Positions 42,719 through 51,593 are shown, counted from the first letter of the stretch. The stretch: DNA of 64,000 nt from Martinezella hainanensis (GCF_900094555.1 NZ_FMAC01000011.1:1-64000); one strand, 5' to 3'. Notes: generated by a model from the sequence alone, not told the origin. Numbers and translations: made by a program.

Positions 42719-43393
42719 GTGACCCACATCAAAGATATTGCCAAGCGCCCGAGCAAGGCCGACATCGACGCGCTCGCCAAATTTTCGCCCGCAACGATCC
42801 ATGAGGCTCAAGGTCGTCGTGGTGCGCTGTCCTCGCGGCTGAAGCCCGTGGATTATCGCATGAAGCTTTGCGGCCCGGCATTCACGGTGAAATGCGCGCC
42901 GCGCGACAACATCATGCTGCAGCTTGCGATCAACTACGCCAAACCTGGCGATATCATCGTCGTCTCCGCAGGCGAATATGAGGAAGCCGGCTCCTTCGGT
43001 GATGTGCTCGCCAATGCCTGCCTTGCCAAGGGCATCGGCGGACTGGTGACTGATACCGGCGTGCGCGACACGCTGCAGCTGAGAGAGCTCGGATTTCCGG
43101 TCTTCTCGCTCAGCGTCTGCATCAAGGGCACGGTTAAGGAAACGATCGCGGCGGTCAACGATCCGGTCATCGTCGGCGGAGAGATCATCAATCCCGGCGA
43201 CATCGTCATCGGTGACGCTGATGGGCTGGTCATCGTCCGCCAGGGGGAGGCACAGGATGTCGCCCGGCTCTCGCAGGCTCGTGACGAGGCCGAGGCTGGA
43301 TACATCGAAGCCTACAAGCAGGGGAAATCGGTCATCGAAGTCAGCAAGCTTGAAGCTGTATTGAAGGCCAAAGGCCTCATCGTTGACATCTGA
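42719..43393 (+). CDS. RraA/HMG-CHA aldolase family protein
   Basis: A 224-residue protein starting at a GTG with GGAGG six bases upstream. It has the RraA-like core AGEYEEAGSFGDVLANACLAKG followed by GLVTDTGVRDTLQL (parts quoted), where the arginine and aspartate bind metal and substrate oxoacid. Members are oxaloacetate decarboxylases or aldolases for 4-hydroxy-4-methyl-2-oxoglutarate and 4-carboxy-4-hydroxy-2-oxoadipate; true RraA binds RNase E. The normally conserved DG.VRD is DTGVRD here. As the last gene of the island it may decarboxylate or split the 2-oxoacid formed by the transaminase. Confidence 0.8.
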   Translation: MTHIKDIAKRPSKADIDALAKFSPATIHEAQGRRGALSSRLKPVDYRMKLCGPAFTVKCAPRDNIMLQLAINYAKPGDIIVVSAGEYEEAGSFGDVLANACLAKGIGGLVTDTGVRDTLQLRELGFPVFSLSVCIKGTVKETIAAVNDPVIVGGEIINPGDIVIGDADGLVIVRQGEAQDVARLSQARDEAEAGYIEAYKQGKSVIEVSKLEAVLKAKGLIVDI

Positions 43394-43473
43394 GCTGACG
43401 ACGGCTGATGTTTTTGCAGCCAACCCCGTAGGCGGCGTTCCAATTAGCGACAGATTGTTGCTGTTGTGGCCGC

Positions 43474-44427
43474 CTATGACTCAATAAGGCGCTCGGCGCT
43501 GAACTTGTCCGTTATCAGCGTATCGATGACTCCGATCCTCAAGGCGCCGGCAATCGCGGCGGTCTTCTTCGCCCCGCCGGCAAGCGCGATGACCCGATCG
43601 ACGCGTTCGAGATCTTCAAGCGGGAAGCCGATGACGCGCTCGTCGAGCGGCGTCTTAACGGGCTTGCCGTCCTTGTTGAAAAAACGCAACGATATATCGC
43701 CGACAGCGCCTGCCTCGGCAAGATCGGCAAGCTCCCGTGACGAGAAGATATTGCCGGACCTCGCCAACAGTTCCGATGGCTCGACGGCGCCGATCCCGAC
43801 GATGGCGAGCGTAATGCTGCCGAAGAGATCCATCGTCTCCCGCACGAACGGATCCGCCTGCATCAGGAGTTTGGCCTCGCGCGAGGTTGTCACACCCTGC
43901 ACCGGAAGCAGCTTCGGCTCCGCGCCGGTCAGTCGTGCAAGGCGGGTGGTCAGCTGGGTGGCATGCGTCTGGACCGATGGGTCACCCATGCCACCAAGCG
44001 TCTGGACGACGTATTTGGCCTGTGCGCTCTTCTGGGGGTGAATATTTTCCACCATCCTGAAGATCGTCTGGCTCCAGCTCGACACGCCGATGATCTCGCC
44101 GGGTGCAAGTGTGACTTCGAGAAGATGCGCAGCAGCTTCGCCGATCCGGGCCATGATGGCGCCGTCCCGGTCCTCGGTGCATTCGACGACAATCGCCTCG
44201 GGGAGTCCGTATTTCTCGCGCAGTGCTCCTTCGAGTTCGCTATAGGTGCCCACGGGCGGAATGACGCTTGTGCGCACGATGTCTTCCGCTTCAGCCCGTT
44301 TCAGCATTCGCGATACGGTTGCCTGCGACAGGCGAAGGTGCTGCGCGATATCTGCCTGCCGTTTGCCCTCTATATGGTACATCTGGGCAACTCTTGAGAT
44401 GAGACGGAGTTCGTTAAGGCGAGCCAT
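43474..44427 (-). CDS. SorC-family sugar-phosphate-responsive regulator (EryD-like)
   Basis: A 317-residue regulator. The N-terminal helix-turn-helix is RQADIAQHLRLSQATVSRML, and the C-terminal part is the SorC sugar-binding domain with GVSSWSQTIFRMV, TLGGMGDPSVQTHA and a late FNKDGKPV ... VIALAGGAKKTAAI. This branch includes EryD of erythritol use. It lies just before the FGGY kinase gene on the same strand as its own downstream neighbour, and the inverted repeat at 44441-44456 overlaps the junction. It most likely represses the split-transketolase regulon and responds to a phosphorylated ketose. Confidence 0.87.
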   Translation of the reverse strand: MARLNELRLISRVAQMYHIEGKRQADIAQHLRLSQATVSRMLKRAEAEDIVRTSVIPPVGTYSELEGALREKYGLPEAIVVECTEDRDGAIMARIGEAAAHLLEVTLAPGEIIGVSSWSQTIFRMVENIHPQKSAQAKYVVQTLGGMGDPSVQTHATQLTTRLARLTGAEPKLLPVQGVTTSREAKLLMQADPFVRETMDLFGSITLAIVGIGAVEPSELLARSGNIFSSRELADLAEAGAVGDISLRFFNKDGKPVKTPLDERVIGFPLEDLERVDRVIALAGGAKKTAAIAGALRIGVIDTLITDKFSAERLIES

Positions 44428-44440
44428 CGTTGATCCCGGG

Positions 44441-44456
44441 GTGAATTTTTATTCAC
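44441..44456. promoter_or_regulatory. Candidate SorC operator 1
   Basis: GTGAATTTTTATTCAC is a perfect inverted repeat (GTGAAT and ATTCAC with a TTTT centre), 14 bases upstream of the regulator start and overlapping the end of the kinase gene. It shares the TGAAT-N4-ATTC core with two sites near the transketolase-permease divergent promoter, suggesting autoregulation. Confidence 0.6.
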
Positions 44457-45915
44457 CTTTAACCGGAGTTGTACGCAACGTCGAGCGGGCCAGCGCATCA
44501 TTCCACCTGTTCAGGAGGCCCGTACCGTCGATGGTTTCCGGCTCGATGACTTCGGTGTTTCTCGGAAGCGCTGTGATAGCATCGAGATTCGGCCACAGAC
44601 CGATCGAAAGACCTGCAAGATAGGCTGCTCCAAGCGCCGATGCCTCCGGTGCCTCGCACTGAATGACTGCGTGTTTCACCAGGTTCGACACGCACTGCAT
44701 GAGGAAGCGGTTCTGGCTCGGTCCACCGTCGACGTAAAGCGTGCCGAGTTTACCGCCACTCTGTGCCCGCATCGCCGTGATCACGTCGTGCACCTGGAGT
44801 GCGATCGAATCGGTGACCGAGCGGGCCATCTGCGCGCGGGTGGTGCTGAAATTGATCTGGGAGAACAGAGCGCGGGCGTCGGAATTCCAGTAGGGCGCAC
44901 CCAGCCCGACGAAGGCGGGCACGAAGCCGGGGCCGCCCGGCTCAGCGGTCGCCGCAAGGTCGACAAGGGAAGCAACATCCGGAAGGCCCAGAATACCGGC
45001 CATCCAGGGCAGGCTTGCGGCGCACACAAGGATGTTGCCTTCGAACGCGAAAGTTGGTTGTCTGGCAATGCGCCAGGCGACCGTTGTGGTAATGCCATTG
45101 CGCGGCGCGATGAAGCGCGGCAGCGTGGTCATGACGGAAGATCCCGTCCCGAAGGTCGCCTTGCCATCGCCCGGCTTGAAGGCGCCATGGCCGAACAATG
45201 CCGCGTGGCTGTCACCGATGGCCGCTCTGATCGGCGTGCCATCCGGAACGCCGGGAAGGCCATTCGTGGTTCCAAAATCTGCGGAACTGTCGAGCACGTC
45301 CGGAAGCAGCCGGACATCGACCCCGAAAATCGCGCCCAACTCCTCGCTCCAGGCTTGGGCCTCGAGGTCGAACAGCTGGCTTCGCGCGGCATTCGAGGCG
45401 TCGCAGACATGCTTGCGGCCGCCAGTGAGGCAATGAATGAGCCAGCTGTCGATCGTTCCGATGCGGACCTTTCGCCCATGCGGGACCCGGTCAAGAAGCC
45501 ACCGGAACTTCGGACCTGGAAACATCGGATCGAGAGGAAGGCCGGTCAGCGCTTCGACGCGCTCCAGATGCCCATCGGCGATGAGACGCTCGCAATCCGG
45601 CGCCGTGCGCCGGCATTGCCAACTCAGCACCGGTCCAAGCGCCTTGCCCGTTTCGGCATCCCAAATGGTGACGGATTCCCGCTGATTGGAGATTGCTATC
45701 GCTTCGATTGTCGCGCCTGGCGCGCTCTGCAGGCAGAGTCCGATCGCCTCGCGGACGGATGCATAGATCCGATCCGGATCTTGTTCGACCCAGCCCGGCT
45801 GTGGATAGGAGATGCCCACTGGAGCCGAGCCTCTGGCAACAATGCCACCGCTCTCAGAGACCAGCACTGCCTTGGAATTGGTGGTCCCCTGGTCGATTGC
45901 CAGAATGGCCCGCAT
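44449..45915 (-). CDS. FGGY carbohydrate kinase, glycerol-kinase-like
   Basis: From the ATG at 45915 (GGAGG five bases upstream) the protein has 488 residues. It has the FGGY N-terminal phosphate loop ILAIDQGTTNSKAVLV, PGWVEQDPDRIY, AISNQRESVTIWDAETGKAL and the second-domain GSSVMTTLPRF and LYVDGGPSQNRFLMQ. The closest style is glycerol kinase, but related proteins phosphorylate erythritol, ribulose, xylulose or apulose. With a split transketolase and triosephosphate isomerase in the regulon, a ketose kinase is the best reading. It is 64 bases after the transketolase C-terminal subunit gene. Confidence 0.87.
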   Translation of the reverse strand: MRAILAIDQGTTNSKAVLVSESGGIVARGSAPVGISYPQPGWVEQDPDRIYASVREAIGLCLQSAPGATIEAIAISNQRESVTIWDAETGKALGPVLSWQCRRTAPDCERLIADGHLERVEALTGLPLDPMFPGPKFRWLLDRVPHGRKVRIGTIDSWLIHCLTGGRKHVCDASNAARSQLFDLEAQAWSEELGAIFGVDVRLLPDVLDSSADFGTTNGLPGVPDGTPIRAAIGDSHAALFGHGAFKPGDGKATFGTGSSVMTTLPRFIAPRNGITTTVAWRIARQPTFAFEGNILVCAASLPWMAGILGLPDVASLVDLAATAEPGGPGFVPAFVGLGAPYWNSDARALFSQINFSTTRAQMARSVTDSIALQVHDVITAMRAQSGGKLGTLYVDGGPSQNRFLMQCVSNLVKHAVIQCEAPEASALGAAYLAGLSIGLWPNLDAITALPRNTEVIEPETIDGTGLLNRWNDALARSTLRTTPVKGE

Positions 45916-45979
45916 TATATCCTCCACTGACAACAACGCCGGGGTGGAAATCCGCCCCGGCTCGAATGCGGCTGTTGGT

Positions 45980-46936
45980 CTACTTGCGCTTGATAAGCGC
46001 TTGCGCGGCGTCTGCAATAGCCGACGGGGCCATGCCGAATTCGTCGAGCAGGAATTCGGCCGAGCCGGTCGGCGCGTAGATGCCGGGAACGCCGAGGCGG
46101 GTCATCGGAACCGGGGCATTGTCGACCACAACTTCGGCCACGGCCGATCCCAGCCCGCCAAAGATCGAATGCTCTTCCGCCGTTACGATCGCGCCGGTTT
46201 CCTTGGCGGCCGCAATGATGGCATCCTCGTCGATCGGGCGAACCGTGGCGAGATTGAGCACTCGGGCCTTGATGCCGCGTTGCGCAAGGATGTCGGCGGC
46301 CTTCATCATGCGATGGGTCAGCGTTCCGTTTGCGATGAGCGTGACATCGGAACCTTCGCGCAGGAGATTGGCTTTTCCAAGCTCGAACTTGTGTCCTTCC
46401 GGCAGCAGGTCGGGTACACCGACGCGCGACAGGCGCAAGAAGCAGGGGCCATTGTAGCTTGCCGCCCATTCCACCGCTGCTGCCGTCTCGATGCGGTCGC
46501 AGGGTGCGATCACGGGAAGATTGGGCAGAACACGCGTCCAGGCGAAATCCTCGATCGAATGATGGGTCGGACCGAGCTCGCCATAGGCCATTCCGGATGA
46601 AATGCCGACGAGCTTGACGTTGGCATTCGAGTAGGAAATGTCGGCCTTGATCTGCTCGAGCGATCTGCCCGTCAGGAACGGTGAAGCGCCGCAGACATAG
46701 GGGAGGCGCCCGCCATTGGCGAGGCCCGCACCGACGCCGACCATATTCTGCTCGGCGATGCCGACATTGACCAGGCGATCGGGAAACTTGGACTTGAAGC
46801 CGCCGAGCTTCGAAGATCCGACCGAATCGTTGCAGACGGCGACAATCGTTTCGTTCTCCGCGGCAAGGCGTTCAAGCGTCGATGCGAAAGCGTCTCGGCA
46901 GTCATGGAGCTTGGGTGCATTCACAGGCGCGTTCAT
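45980..46936 (-). CDS. Transketolase, C-terminal subunit
   Basis: From the ATG at 46936 the protein has 318 residues. It covers the pyrimidine-binding and C-terminal domains of transketolase: NVGIAEQNMVGVGAGLANGG with the catalytic Glu that activates thiamine diphosphate, GPTHHSIEDFAWTRVLPNL, and a C-terminal Rossmann-like part TAEEHSIFGGLGSAVAEVV. Its start overlaps the stop of the N-terminal subunit gene by one base, so the two halves are made together. Split transketolases of this type occur in ketose pathways such as apulose 4-phosphate transketolase. Confidence 0.9.
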   Translation of the reverse strand: MNAPVNAPKLHDCRDAFASTLERLAAENETIVAVCNDSVGSSKLGGFKSKFPDRLVNVGIAEQNMVGVGAGLANGGRLPYVCGASPFLTGRSLEQIKADISYSNANVKLVGISSGMAYGELGPTHHSIEDFAWTRVLPNLPVIAPCDRIETAAAVEWAASYNGPCFLRLSRVGVPDLLPEGHKFELGKANLLREGSDVTLIANGTLTHRMMKAADILAQRGIKARVLNLATVRPIDEDAIIAAAKETGAIVTAEEHSIFGGLGSAVAEVVVDNAPVPMTRLGVPGIYAPTGSAEFLLDEFGMAPSAIADAAQALIKRK

Positions 46937-47745
46937 CAAAGTGCCTCCGACAATTCTGCCAATGCGACTTCGTACTGTTCCTTGCTCGGAACCTTGTGAT
47001 GCCAGTCGACACGGTCCTGCATGAAAGAGATGCCATGTCCCTTGTTGGTGTGGGCCACGATGCAATGCGGGCGATCGCTTCGATGTTCGAGCGCCGGCAC
47101 GACCTCATGCATATTGTTGCCGTCGATTTCGCTGACGTCCCAGCCAAAGGCTTCGAGCTTCGGGCGAAGCGGCGCGATGTCGTTCGTATCCGAAAGTGCC
47201 GCGCCCTGCTGGAAACGATTGTGGTCGACAATCAGGGTGAGGTTATCCAGCCGGAACTGGGCCGCGGCCATGATCGCCTCCCAGTTGGAGCCCTCCTGCA
47301 TCTCGCCGTCGCCGGTGATCACGTAGGTATGGTAGCCGGCGCCCGATAGCTTCGCCGCCTTGGCCATTCCGACCGCAACCGGCAGGCCGTGGCCGAGAGG
47401 ACCAGTGTTGGTTTCGACGCCCGGCACCTTGTTGCAATTGGGGTGGCCATTGAGCCTCGAATGCGGTTTCAGGAAGGTCGAGATTTCCTCCTCCGGAATG
47501 AACCCGCGCTTCGCAAGCGTGACATAGAGCGCACATGCCGTATGTCCCTTCGAAAGCACGAACCTGTCCCGGTCAGGATGTTTCGGCTGGTCCGGCCAGA
47601 CGCGCAGCACGCGGAAATACAGCGCGGTCAGGAGATCGATCACAGACATCTCGCCGCCAATATGTCCCGCACCTGCTTCATAGACCGCTTGGAGGTCTCG
47701 CAGGCGTATCTGGCGGGCAACCCGCTCAAGTTCGGAAGGCTCCAT
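46936..47745 (-). CDS. Transketolase, N-terminal subunit
   Basis: From the ATG at 47745, with GAGG five bases upstream, the protein has 269 residues; an ATG at 47772 lies inside a candidate operator and lacks a site. It is the thiamine-diphosphate-binding half: GHIGGEMSVIDLLTALYF, LSKGHTACALYVTLA, TGPLGHGLPVAVGMA, and the GDGEMQEGSNWEA motif with the magnesium ligands continuing to NLTLIVDHN. It pairs with the next gene's product to give a full transketolase. It is divergent from the sugar importer operon. Confidence 0.92.
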   Translation of the reverse strand: MEPSELERVARQIRLRDLQAVYEAGAGHIGGEMSVIDLLTALYFRVLRVWPDQPKHPDRDRFVLSKGHTACALYVTLAKRGFIPEEEISTFLKPHSRLNGHPNCNKVPGVETNTGPLGHGLPVAVGMAKAAKLSGAGYHTYVITGDGEMQEGSNWEAIMAAAQFRLDNLTLIVDHNRFQQGAALSDTNDIAPLRPKLEAFGWDVSEIDGNNMHEVVPALEHRSDRPHCIVAHTNKGHGISFMQDRVDWHHKVPSKEQYEVALAELSEAL

Positions 47746-47757
47746 CGTTTCCTCGTG

Positions 47758-47773
47758 TGCATAAATATTCATG
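47758..47773. promoter_or_regulatory. Candidate SorC operator 2 (transketolase side)
   Basis: TGCATAAATATTCATG lies 13-28 bases upstream of the transketolase start. It differs at only two of 16 positions from the site at 47898 and keeps the ATTC half and spacing of the perfect repeat at 44441. Binding here would block transcription or translation start of the leftward operon. Confidence 0.5.
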
Positions 47774-47897
47774 TATTTATATTTTTGCACAGGAAGGCGG
47801 TTAGTCAAGCCCCGTAGAGTGACATATTGCAAAACCGGCAGCCGGAAACTCGGTTGACAGGGCTAAAGCGAATTGATAATGAATTTTCCAGCAAGCA

Positions 47898-47913
47898 TGA
47901 ATAAATATTCGTG
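47898..47913. promoter_or_regulatory. Candidate SorC operator 3 (importer side)
   Basis: TGAATAAATATTCGTG lies some 46 bases upstream of the importer permease start, inside a longer imperfect repeat with GCATGAAT and ATTCGTGC arms (47895-47914). The core TGAAT-N4-ATTC is the same as in the repeat beside the SorC gene. Confidence 0.55.
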
Positions 47914-47958
47914 CTTGAGGAAATATTGGCTGCTGGCCCTAATCTCCAGGGAGGAATG

Positions 47959-48939
47959 ATGGTGGCGATCAACGTCAGCGAAGAAAAGCATCCGTCCGCG
48001 ACTTGGCTGAGCAAGCTCACCGGCGCCACCGGACCGCTTGTCGGATTGCTTGCTCTTTGCGTTTTCCTGAGCCTCAGCACCGACGCATTTCTTTCGCTCC
48101 GCAACGGCCTCAACATTCTCGATCAGATCACCGTGCTTGGGATCATGGCCGTCGGCATGACCTTCGTCATTCTGATCGGCGGCATTGACCTTTCGGTCGG
48201 TTCGGTCCTGGCGCTGGCCATGATGGTCATGGGCTGGACGGCAAATATTGCCGGCCTGCCGCTTGTCGCGGGGATTGCAGTCGCGCTCGTCGCTTCCGCG
48301 GTCAGCGGGCTGATCGTCGGACTTCTCGTGACCCTGTTCAGGGTTCCGGCCTTTATTGCGACGCTGGCGATGATGTCAGCCGCACGCGGCGTCGCGAACA
48401 TGATCACCGACGGTCAGCAGATCGTGGGGTTTCCCGACTGGTTCATGATGCTCGCGATCGATCGCCATTTCGGCGTGCTGACCGCGACGGTTTTCCTGAT
48501 GCTGGCGGTTGTCGCCGTGGCCTGGGTGTTCCTTCACTTCCGCTCGGAGGGGCGCATGCTCTATGCCGTGGGCGGCAATCCGGAAGTCGCTCGTCTCGCC
48601 GGCATCAATGTTCAGCTCGTGACGATCGCCGTCTATGTCGCAAGTGCGGTGCTGGCCGGTCTGGCCGGTATCGTGCTCGCAGCCCGCCTCGACTCCGTTC
48701 AGCCGTCCAGCGGCTTTGGATATGAACTCGATACGATTGCGGCCGTCGTCATTGGTGGCACCTCTCTTTCCGGCGGATCAGGCGGCATCGGCGGCACGCT
48801 CATCGGCGTGCTGATCATCGGCGTCCTGCGCAACGGCCTCAATCTGCTCAACGTCTCGCCATTCCTGCAGCAGGTCATCATCGGCATCGTCATCGTACTT
48901 GCAGTCGGTGCGGAAACGATCCGCAGGCGGCGGGCCTGA
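47959..48939 (+). CDS. Sugar ABC importer permease, RbsC-like
   Basis: About 326 residues from the ATG at 47959; ATG 47956 and GTG 47962 are equally near the GGGAGG site. It has eight to ten membrane segments and the branched-chain/ribose permease signatures GMTFVILIGGIDLSVGSVLA, VPAFIATLAMMSAARGVANM and AVGGNPEVARLAGINV followed by GGTSLSGGSGGIGGTLIG. RbsC-type permeases form homodimers with the RbsA-like ATPase. It is the first gene of the rightward part of the regulon. Confidence 0.9.
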   Translation: MVAINVSEEKHPSATWLSKLTGATGPLVGLLALCVFLSLSTDAFLSLRNGLNILDQITVLGIMAVGMTFVILIGGIDLSVGSVLALAMMVMGWTANIAGLPLVAGIAVALVASAVSGLIVGLLVTLFRVPAFIATLAMMSAARGVANMITDGQQIVGFPDWFMMLAIDRHFGVLTATVFLMLAVVAVAWVFLHFRSEGRMLYAVGGNPEVARLAGINVQLVTIAVYVASAVLAGLAGIVLAARLDSVQPSSGFGYELDTIAAVVIGGTSLSGGSGGIGGTLIGVLIIGVLRNGLNLLNVSPFLQQVIIGIVIVLAVGAETIRRRRA

Positions 48940-49056
48940 TATTCGGGTCCGCGCCCGGCGGACCTCAACGATTTCCTCTCCGAGAGGTTTGGAGCGGATC
49001 ATTTGCCCGAGGGGGAGGACATACCCAAGGGTTCACTGAAAAAAGGAGGAAATGAA

Positions 49057-49986
49057 ATGAAATTTGCGCGCATTCTTCTGGCTTCGGCCGCCGTATTGGC
49101 GATGTCATTGGGTTCCGTTCAGGCGAAAGACACCAAAAAGATCGGCCTGGCCGTCGCAAACCTGCAGGCGAACTTCTTCAACCAGATCAAGCAGTCCGTC
49201 GAGGATGAGGCCAAGAAGCGGGGCATTCAGGTCGTGACCGTGGATGCCAAGGGCGATGGCCCGACCCAGATCAACCAGATCCAGGATCTCCTGACCCAGA
49301 ACATCGATGCCCTGATCTATATTCCGGCCGGTGCTGCTGCGGCAAGCGTTCCCGTCAAGCTTGCCAAGAATGCCGGCATTCCGGTCGTCAACGTCGACCG
49401 CAACGCTGATGGTGCCCCCGGCGATACCTTCCTCGCCACGGATTCCGTCGCGTCCGCCAAGGCCGTTTGCGACTACATCCTCAAGCAGGCCGGCGGTAAG
49501 GGCAAGATGGTCATCATCCATGGTCAGAAGGGCACGACGCCGGAAGTCGACCGCAGCAAGGGTTGCGCGGAATCGCTGAAGGCAAATCCCGGCGTGAAGG
49601 TGGTTGCCGAGCAATATTCCAACATGTGGGCCCAGGATGAGGGCTTCCAGATCATGCAGAACATGCTGCAGGCAAATCCGGATGTATCGATCGTGTTTGC
49701 TCAGGCCGATGCCCTCGCACTCGGCGCCGCGCAGGCGATCAAGGTGGCAAACCCGTCCCAGAAGATCGTCGTCGGCGGCTTTGACGGCGATACGGCGGCT
49801 CTCGAAGCACTCAGCAAGGGTGTCTTCGACGTCACCGCGACGCAGCAGACGCAGAAGATGGGCCGCGATGCGGTGGCCAATGCCGTCAAGCTCGTCGCCG
49901 GTGAAAAGGTGCCTGCAGTACAGCTGATGGACGCGACGCTGACGACCAAGGAAAACGTGGCCGGCTTCATCGCCAACCATCCGTAA
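49057..49986 (+). CDS. Sugar-binding periplasmic protein, RbsB-like
   Basis: From the ATG at 49057 (GGAGG seven bases upstream) the protein has 309 residues with a signal peptide (MKFARILLASAAVLAMSLG, ending VQA). It belongs to the type I periplasmic binding family: IGLAVANLQANFFNQIKQSV, PAGAAAASVPVKLAKNAGIP, VVNVDRNADG, MVIIHGQKGTTPEVDRSKG and VVGGFDGDTAALEAL. Such proteins bind pentoses, tetritols, myo-inositol or apiose-like sugars. It sits between the permease and the ATPase. Confidence 0.9.
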   Translation: MKFARILLASAAVLAMSLGSVQAKDTKKIGLAVANLQANFFNQIKQSVEDEAKKRGIQVVTVDAKGDGPTQINQIQDLLTQNIDALIYIPAGAAAASVPVKLAKNAGIPVVNVDRNADGAPGDTFLATDSVASAKAVCDYILKQAGGKGKMVIIHGQKGTTPEVDRSKGCAESLKANPGVKVVAEQYSNMWAQDEGFQIMQNMLQANPDVSIVFAQADALALGAAQAIKVANPSQKIVVGGFDGDTAALEALSKGVFDVTATQQTQKMGRDAVANAVKLVAGEKVPAVQLMDATLTTKENVAGFIANHP

Positions 49987-50014
49987 TCGTGCCGAAGTCT
50001 TGAGGAGGTATGCC

Positions 50015-51493
50015 GTGACTGAGCCCGTTCTTTCCCTGAGGAGCATATCCAAGCGCTACGGACCGCTTCAGGTGCTGAAGAATGTCAGCCTTGATGTCTA
50101 TCCGGGTGAGGTGGTCGCGCTTCTCGGCGAAAACGGCGCAGGCAAGTCGACATTGTCGGGCATCATCGCCGGATCACGCACGCCCTCCGAGGGAACAATG
50201 ACATGGCTGGGGCAGCCCTATGCCCCAGCCACTCCACGCGAGGCGATCGACAAGGGTGTCGTCCTGATCCATCAGGAATTGCAGCTCCTGCCGCATCTCT
50301 CGATCGCCGAAAATGTCTTCATCGGGCGATGGCCGATGAAGAACGGGGCTGTCGATCGCCCCCAGATGATCAGGCGTGCGCAGGAACAGCTTGCGCGCCT
50401 CAACCTGCATATACCGGCGACGCGAAAGGTTGCCGGTCTGTCGACGGCCAATCAGCAGCTCATCGAAATCGCCAAGGCGCTGGCGCTCAATGCCAAGCTG
50501 CTAATCCTCGACGAACCGACCGCCGCGCTCGGTGGAGCGGAGACCGAAGCCCTGTTCGAGCAGGTAAGAAAGCTTCGGTCAGAAGGCGTCGGCATCGTCT
50601 ACATTTCGCACCGCATGGAGGAGATCAAGCAGATCACCGATCGCATCATCGTCCTGCGCGATGGCGAGCGCGTCCAGGAGTTTGCCGACAGTGCCACACC
50701 GGTTCGCACGATCGTCGAAAGCATGGTTGGCCGCTCGCTTGACCGGATGTTCCCGGCTCTTCCCGAGCCGACTGACCGGGCGGTGCTGCAGGTCCGTGGG
50801 CTGACTTCTCCCGACAATTCATTTCGGGACGTGACGTTCGACGTTCGGGCCGGCGAGATCCTCGGCATTGCCGGGTTGGTTGGTGCCGGCCGCACGGAAC
50901 TCGTGCGTGCCATTTCCGGGGCAGATCCGATTAGCGCCGGCTCGATCAGGCTGGAAGGCGAAGAGCTCAAGCTTCGGGATCCCGGCGATGCCATCGCAAG
51001 GGGTATCGTCATGGTGCCCGAGGATCGCAAGGAACAGGGCCTCGTCGTCGGTCATCGCATCAGCGAGAACATCATCTACGCCAATCTCGACAAGCTCGGC
51101 GGGCGTTGGATCACGTCGCGCGTCAAGCGTGCCTTTGCCGAAAAGGCCGTGGCGAAGTTCGGCGTCAAGGGCCGCGCCGAGCAATATGCCTCGGACCTGT
51201 CGGGCGGCAACCAGCAAAAGGTCGTCATCGCAAAATGGCTGATGCGCGATCCCAAGGTCGTCGTCCTCGATGAGCCGACCCGAGGTATCGATGTCGGCGC
51301 CAGAGCAAGCATCTACGACATCATCGTGAACCTGGCCAAGCAGGGGGTGGCGGTCATCGTCGTCAGCTCCGACCTCGAGGAGGTTCTTGGCGTCTCCAAC
51401 CGTATTCTCGTGCTCGCCCAGGGCAAGCAGGCGGGCATTTTGAACCGTGACGAGGCCAATGATGTCTCGGTCATGGAACTTGCGACAATCTAG
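50015..51493 (+). CDS. Sugar ABC importer ATPase, RbsA-like double domain
   Basis: A 492-residue protein starting at a GTG six bases after AGGAGG. The first ATPase half has Walker A GENGAGKSTLSG, signature LSTANQQLIEIAKALAL and Walker B LLILDEPTAALG. The second half has a degenerate Walker A (GLVGAGRTELVRAI), the motif MVPEDRKEQGLV, signature LSGGNQQKVVIAKWLM and VVLDEPTRGIDVGA. This asymmetry is usual for RbsA/MglA-type ATPases. It completes the importer with the two preceding genes. Confidence 0.92.
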   Translation: MTEPVLSLRSISKRYGPLQVLKNVSLDVYPGEVVALLGENGAGKSTLSGIIAGSRTPSEGTMTWLGQPYAPATPREAIDKGVVLIHQELQLLPHLSIAENVFIGRWPMKNGAVDRPQMIRRAQEQLARLNLHIPATRKVAGLSTANQQLIEIAKALALNAKLLILDEPTAALGGAETEALFEQVRKLRSEGVGIVYISHRMEEIKQITDRIIVLRDGERVQEFADSATPVRTIVESMVGRSLDRMFPALPEPTDRAVLQVRGLTSPDNSFRDVTFDVRAGEILGIAGLVGAGRTELVRAISGADPISAGSIRLEGEELKLRDPGDAIARGIVMVPEDRKEQGLVVGHRISENIIYANLDKLGGRWITSRVKRAFAEKAVAKFGVKGRAEQYASDLSGGNQQKVVIAKWLMRDPKVVVLDEPTRGIDVGARASIYDIIVNLAKQGVAVIVVSSDLEEVLGVSNRILVLAQGKQAGILNRDEANDVSVMELATI

Positions 51494-51593
51494 AGCATTT
51501 CCAGGAAAAGTGCGCCGCGGTTTTCCGCCCGGAATGCATAAAGAAACAACAACATAGGGCATTTTCGCGATGCGAAGAAAAGCGGAAACGCTC
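51493..51593. repeat. Palindromic repeat element of the Rhizobiales intergenic type
   Basis: The 101-base element begins GAGCATTTCC at the stop codon of the ATPase gene and ends GGAAACGCTC, near-perfect complements (one mismatch). Internal blocks (GGAAAA...TTTTCC, TTTTCGCGATGCGAAGAAAA) also pair, giving a long hairpin. The sequence resembles a dispersed intergenic repeat I associate with Rhizobium and Agrobacterium genomes (AGAGCATTTCC...). It separates the importer genes from the enzymes and could affect message stability. Confidence 0.7.

Noticed and set aside
47746-47832. Longer N-terminus for the transketolase N-terminal subunit
   Set aside because: The extra codons cross a candidate operator and lack a ribosome site, while 47745 has GAGG at five bases.
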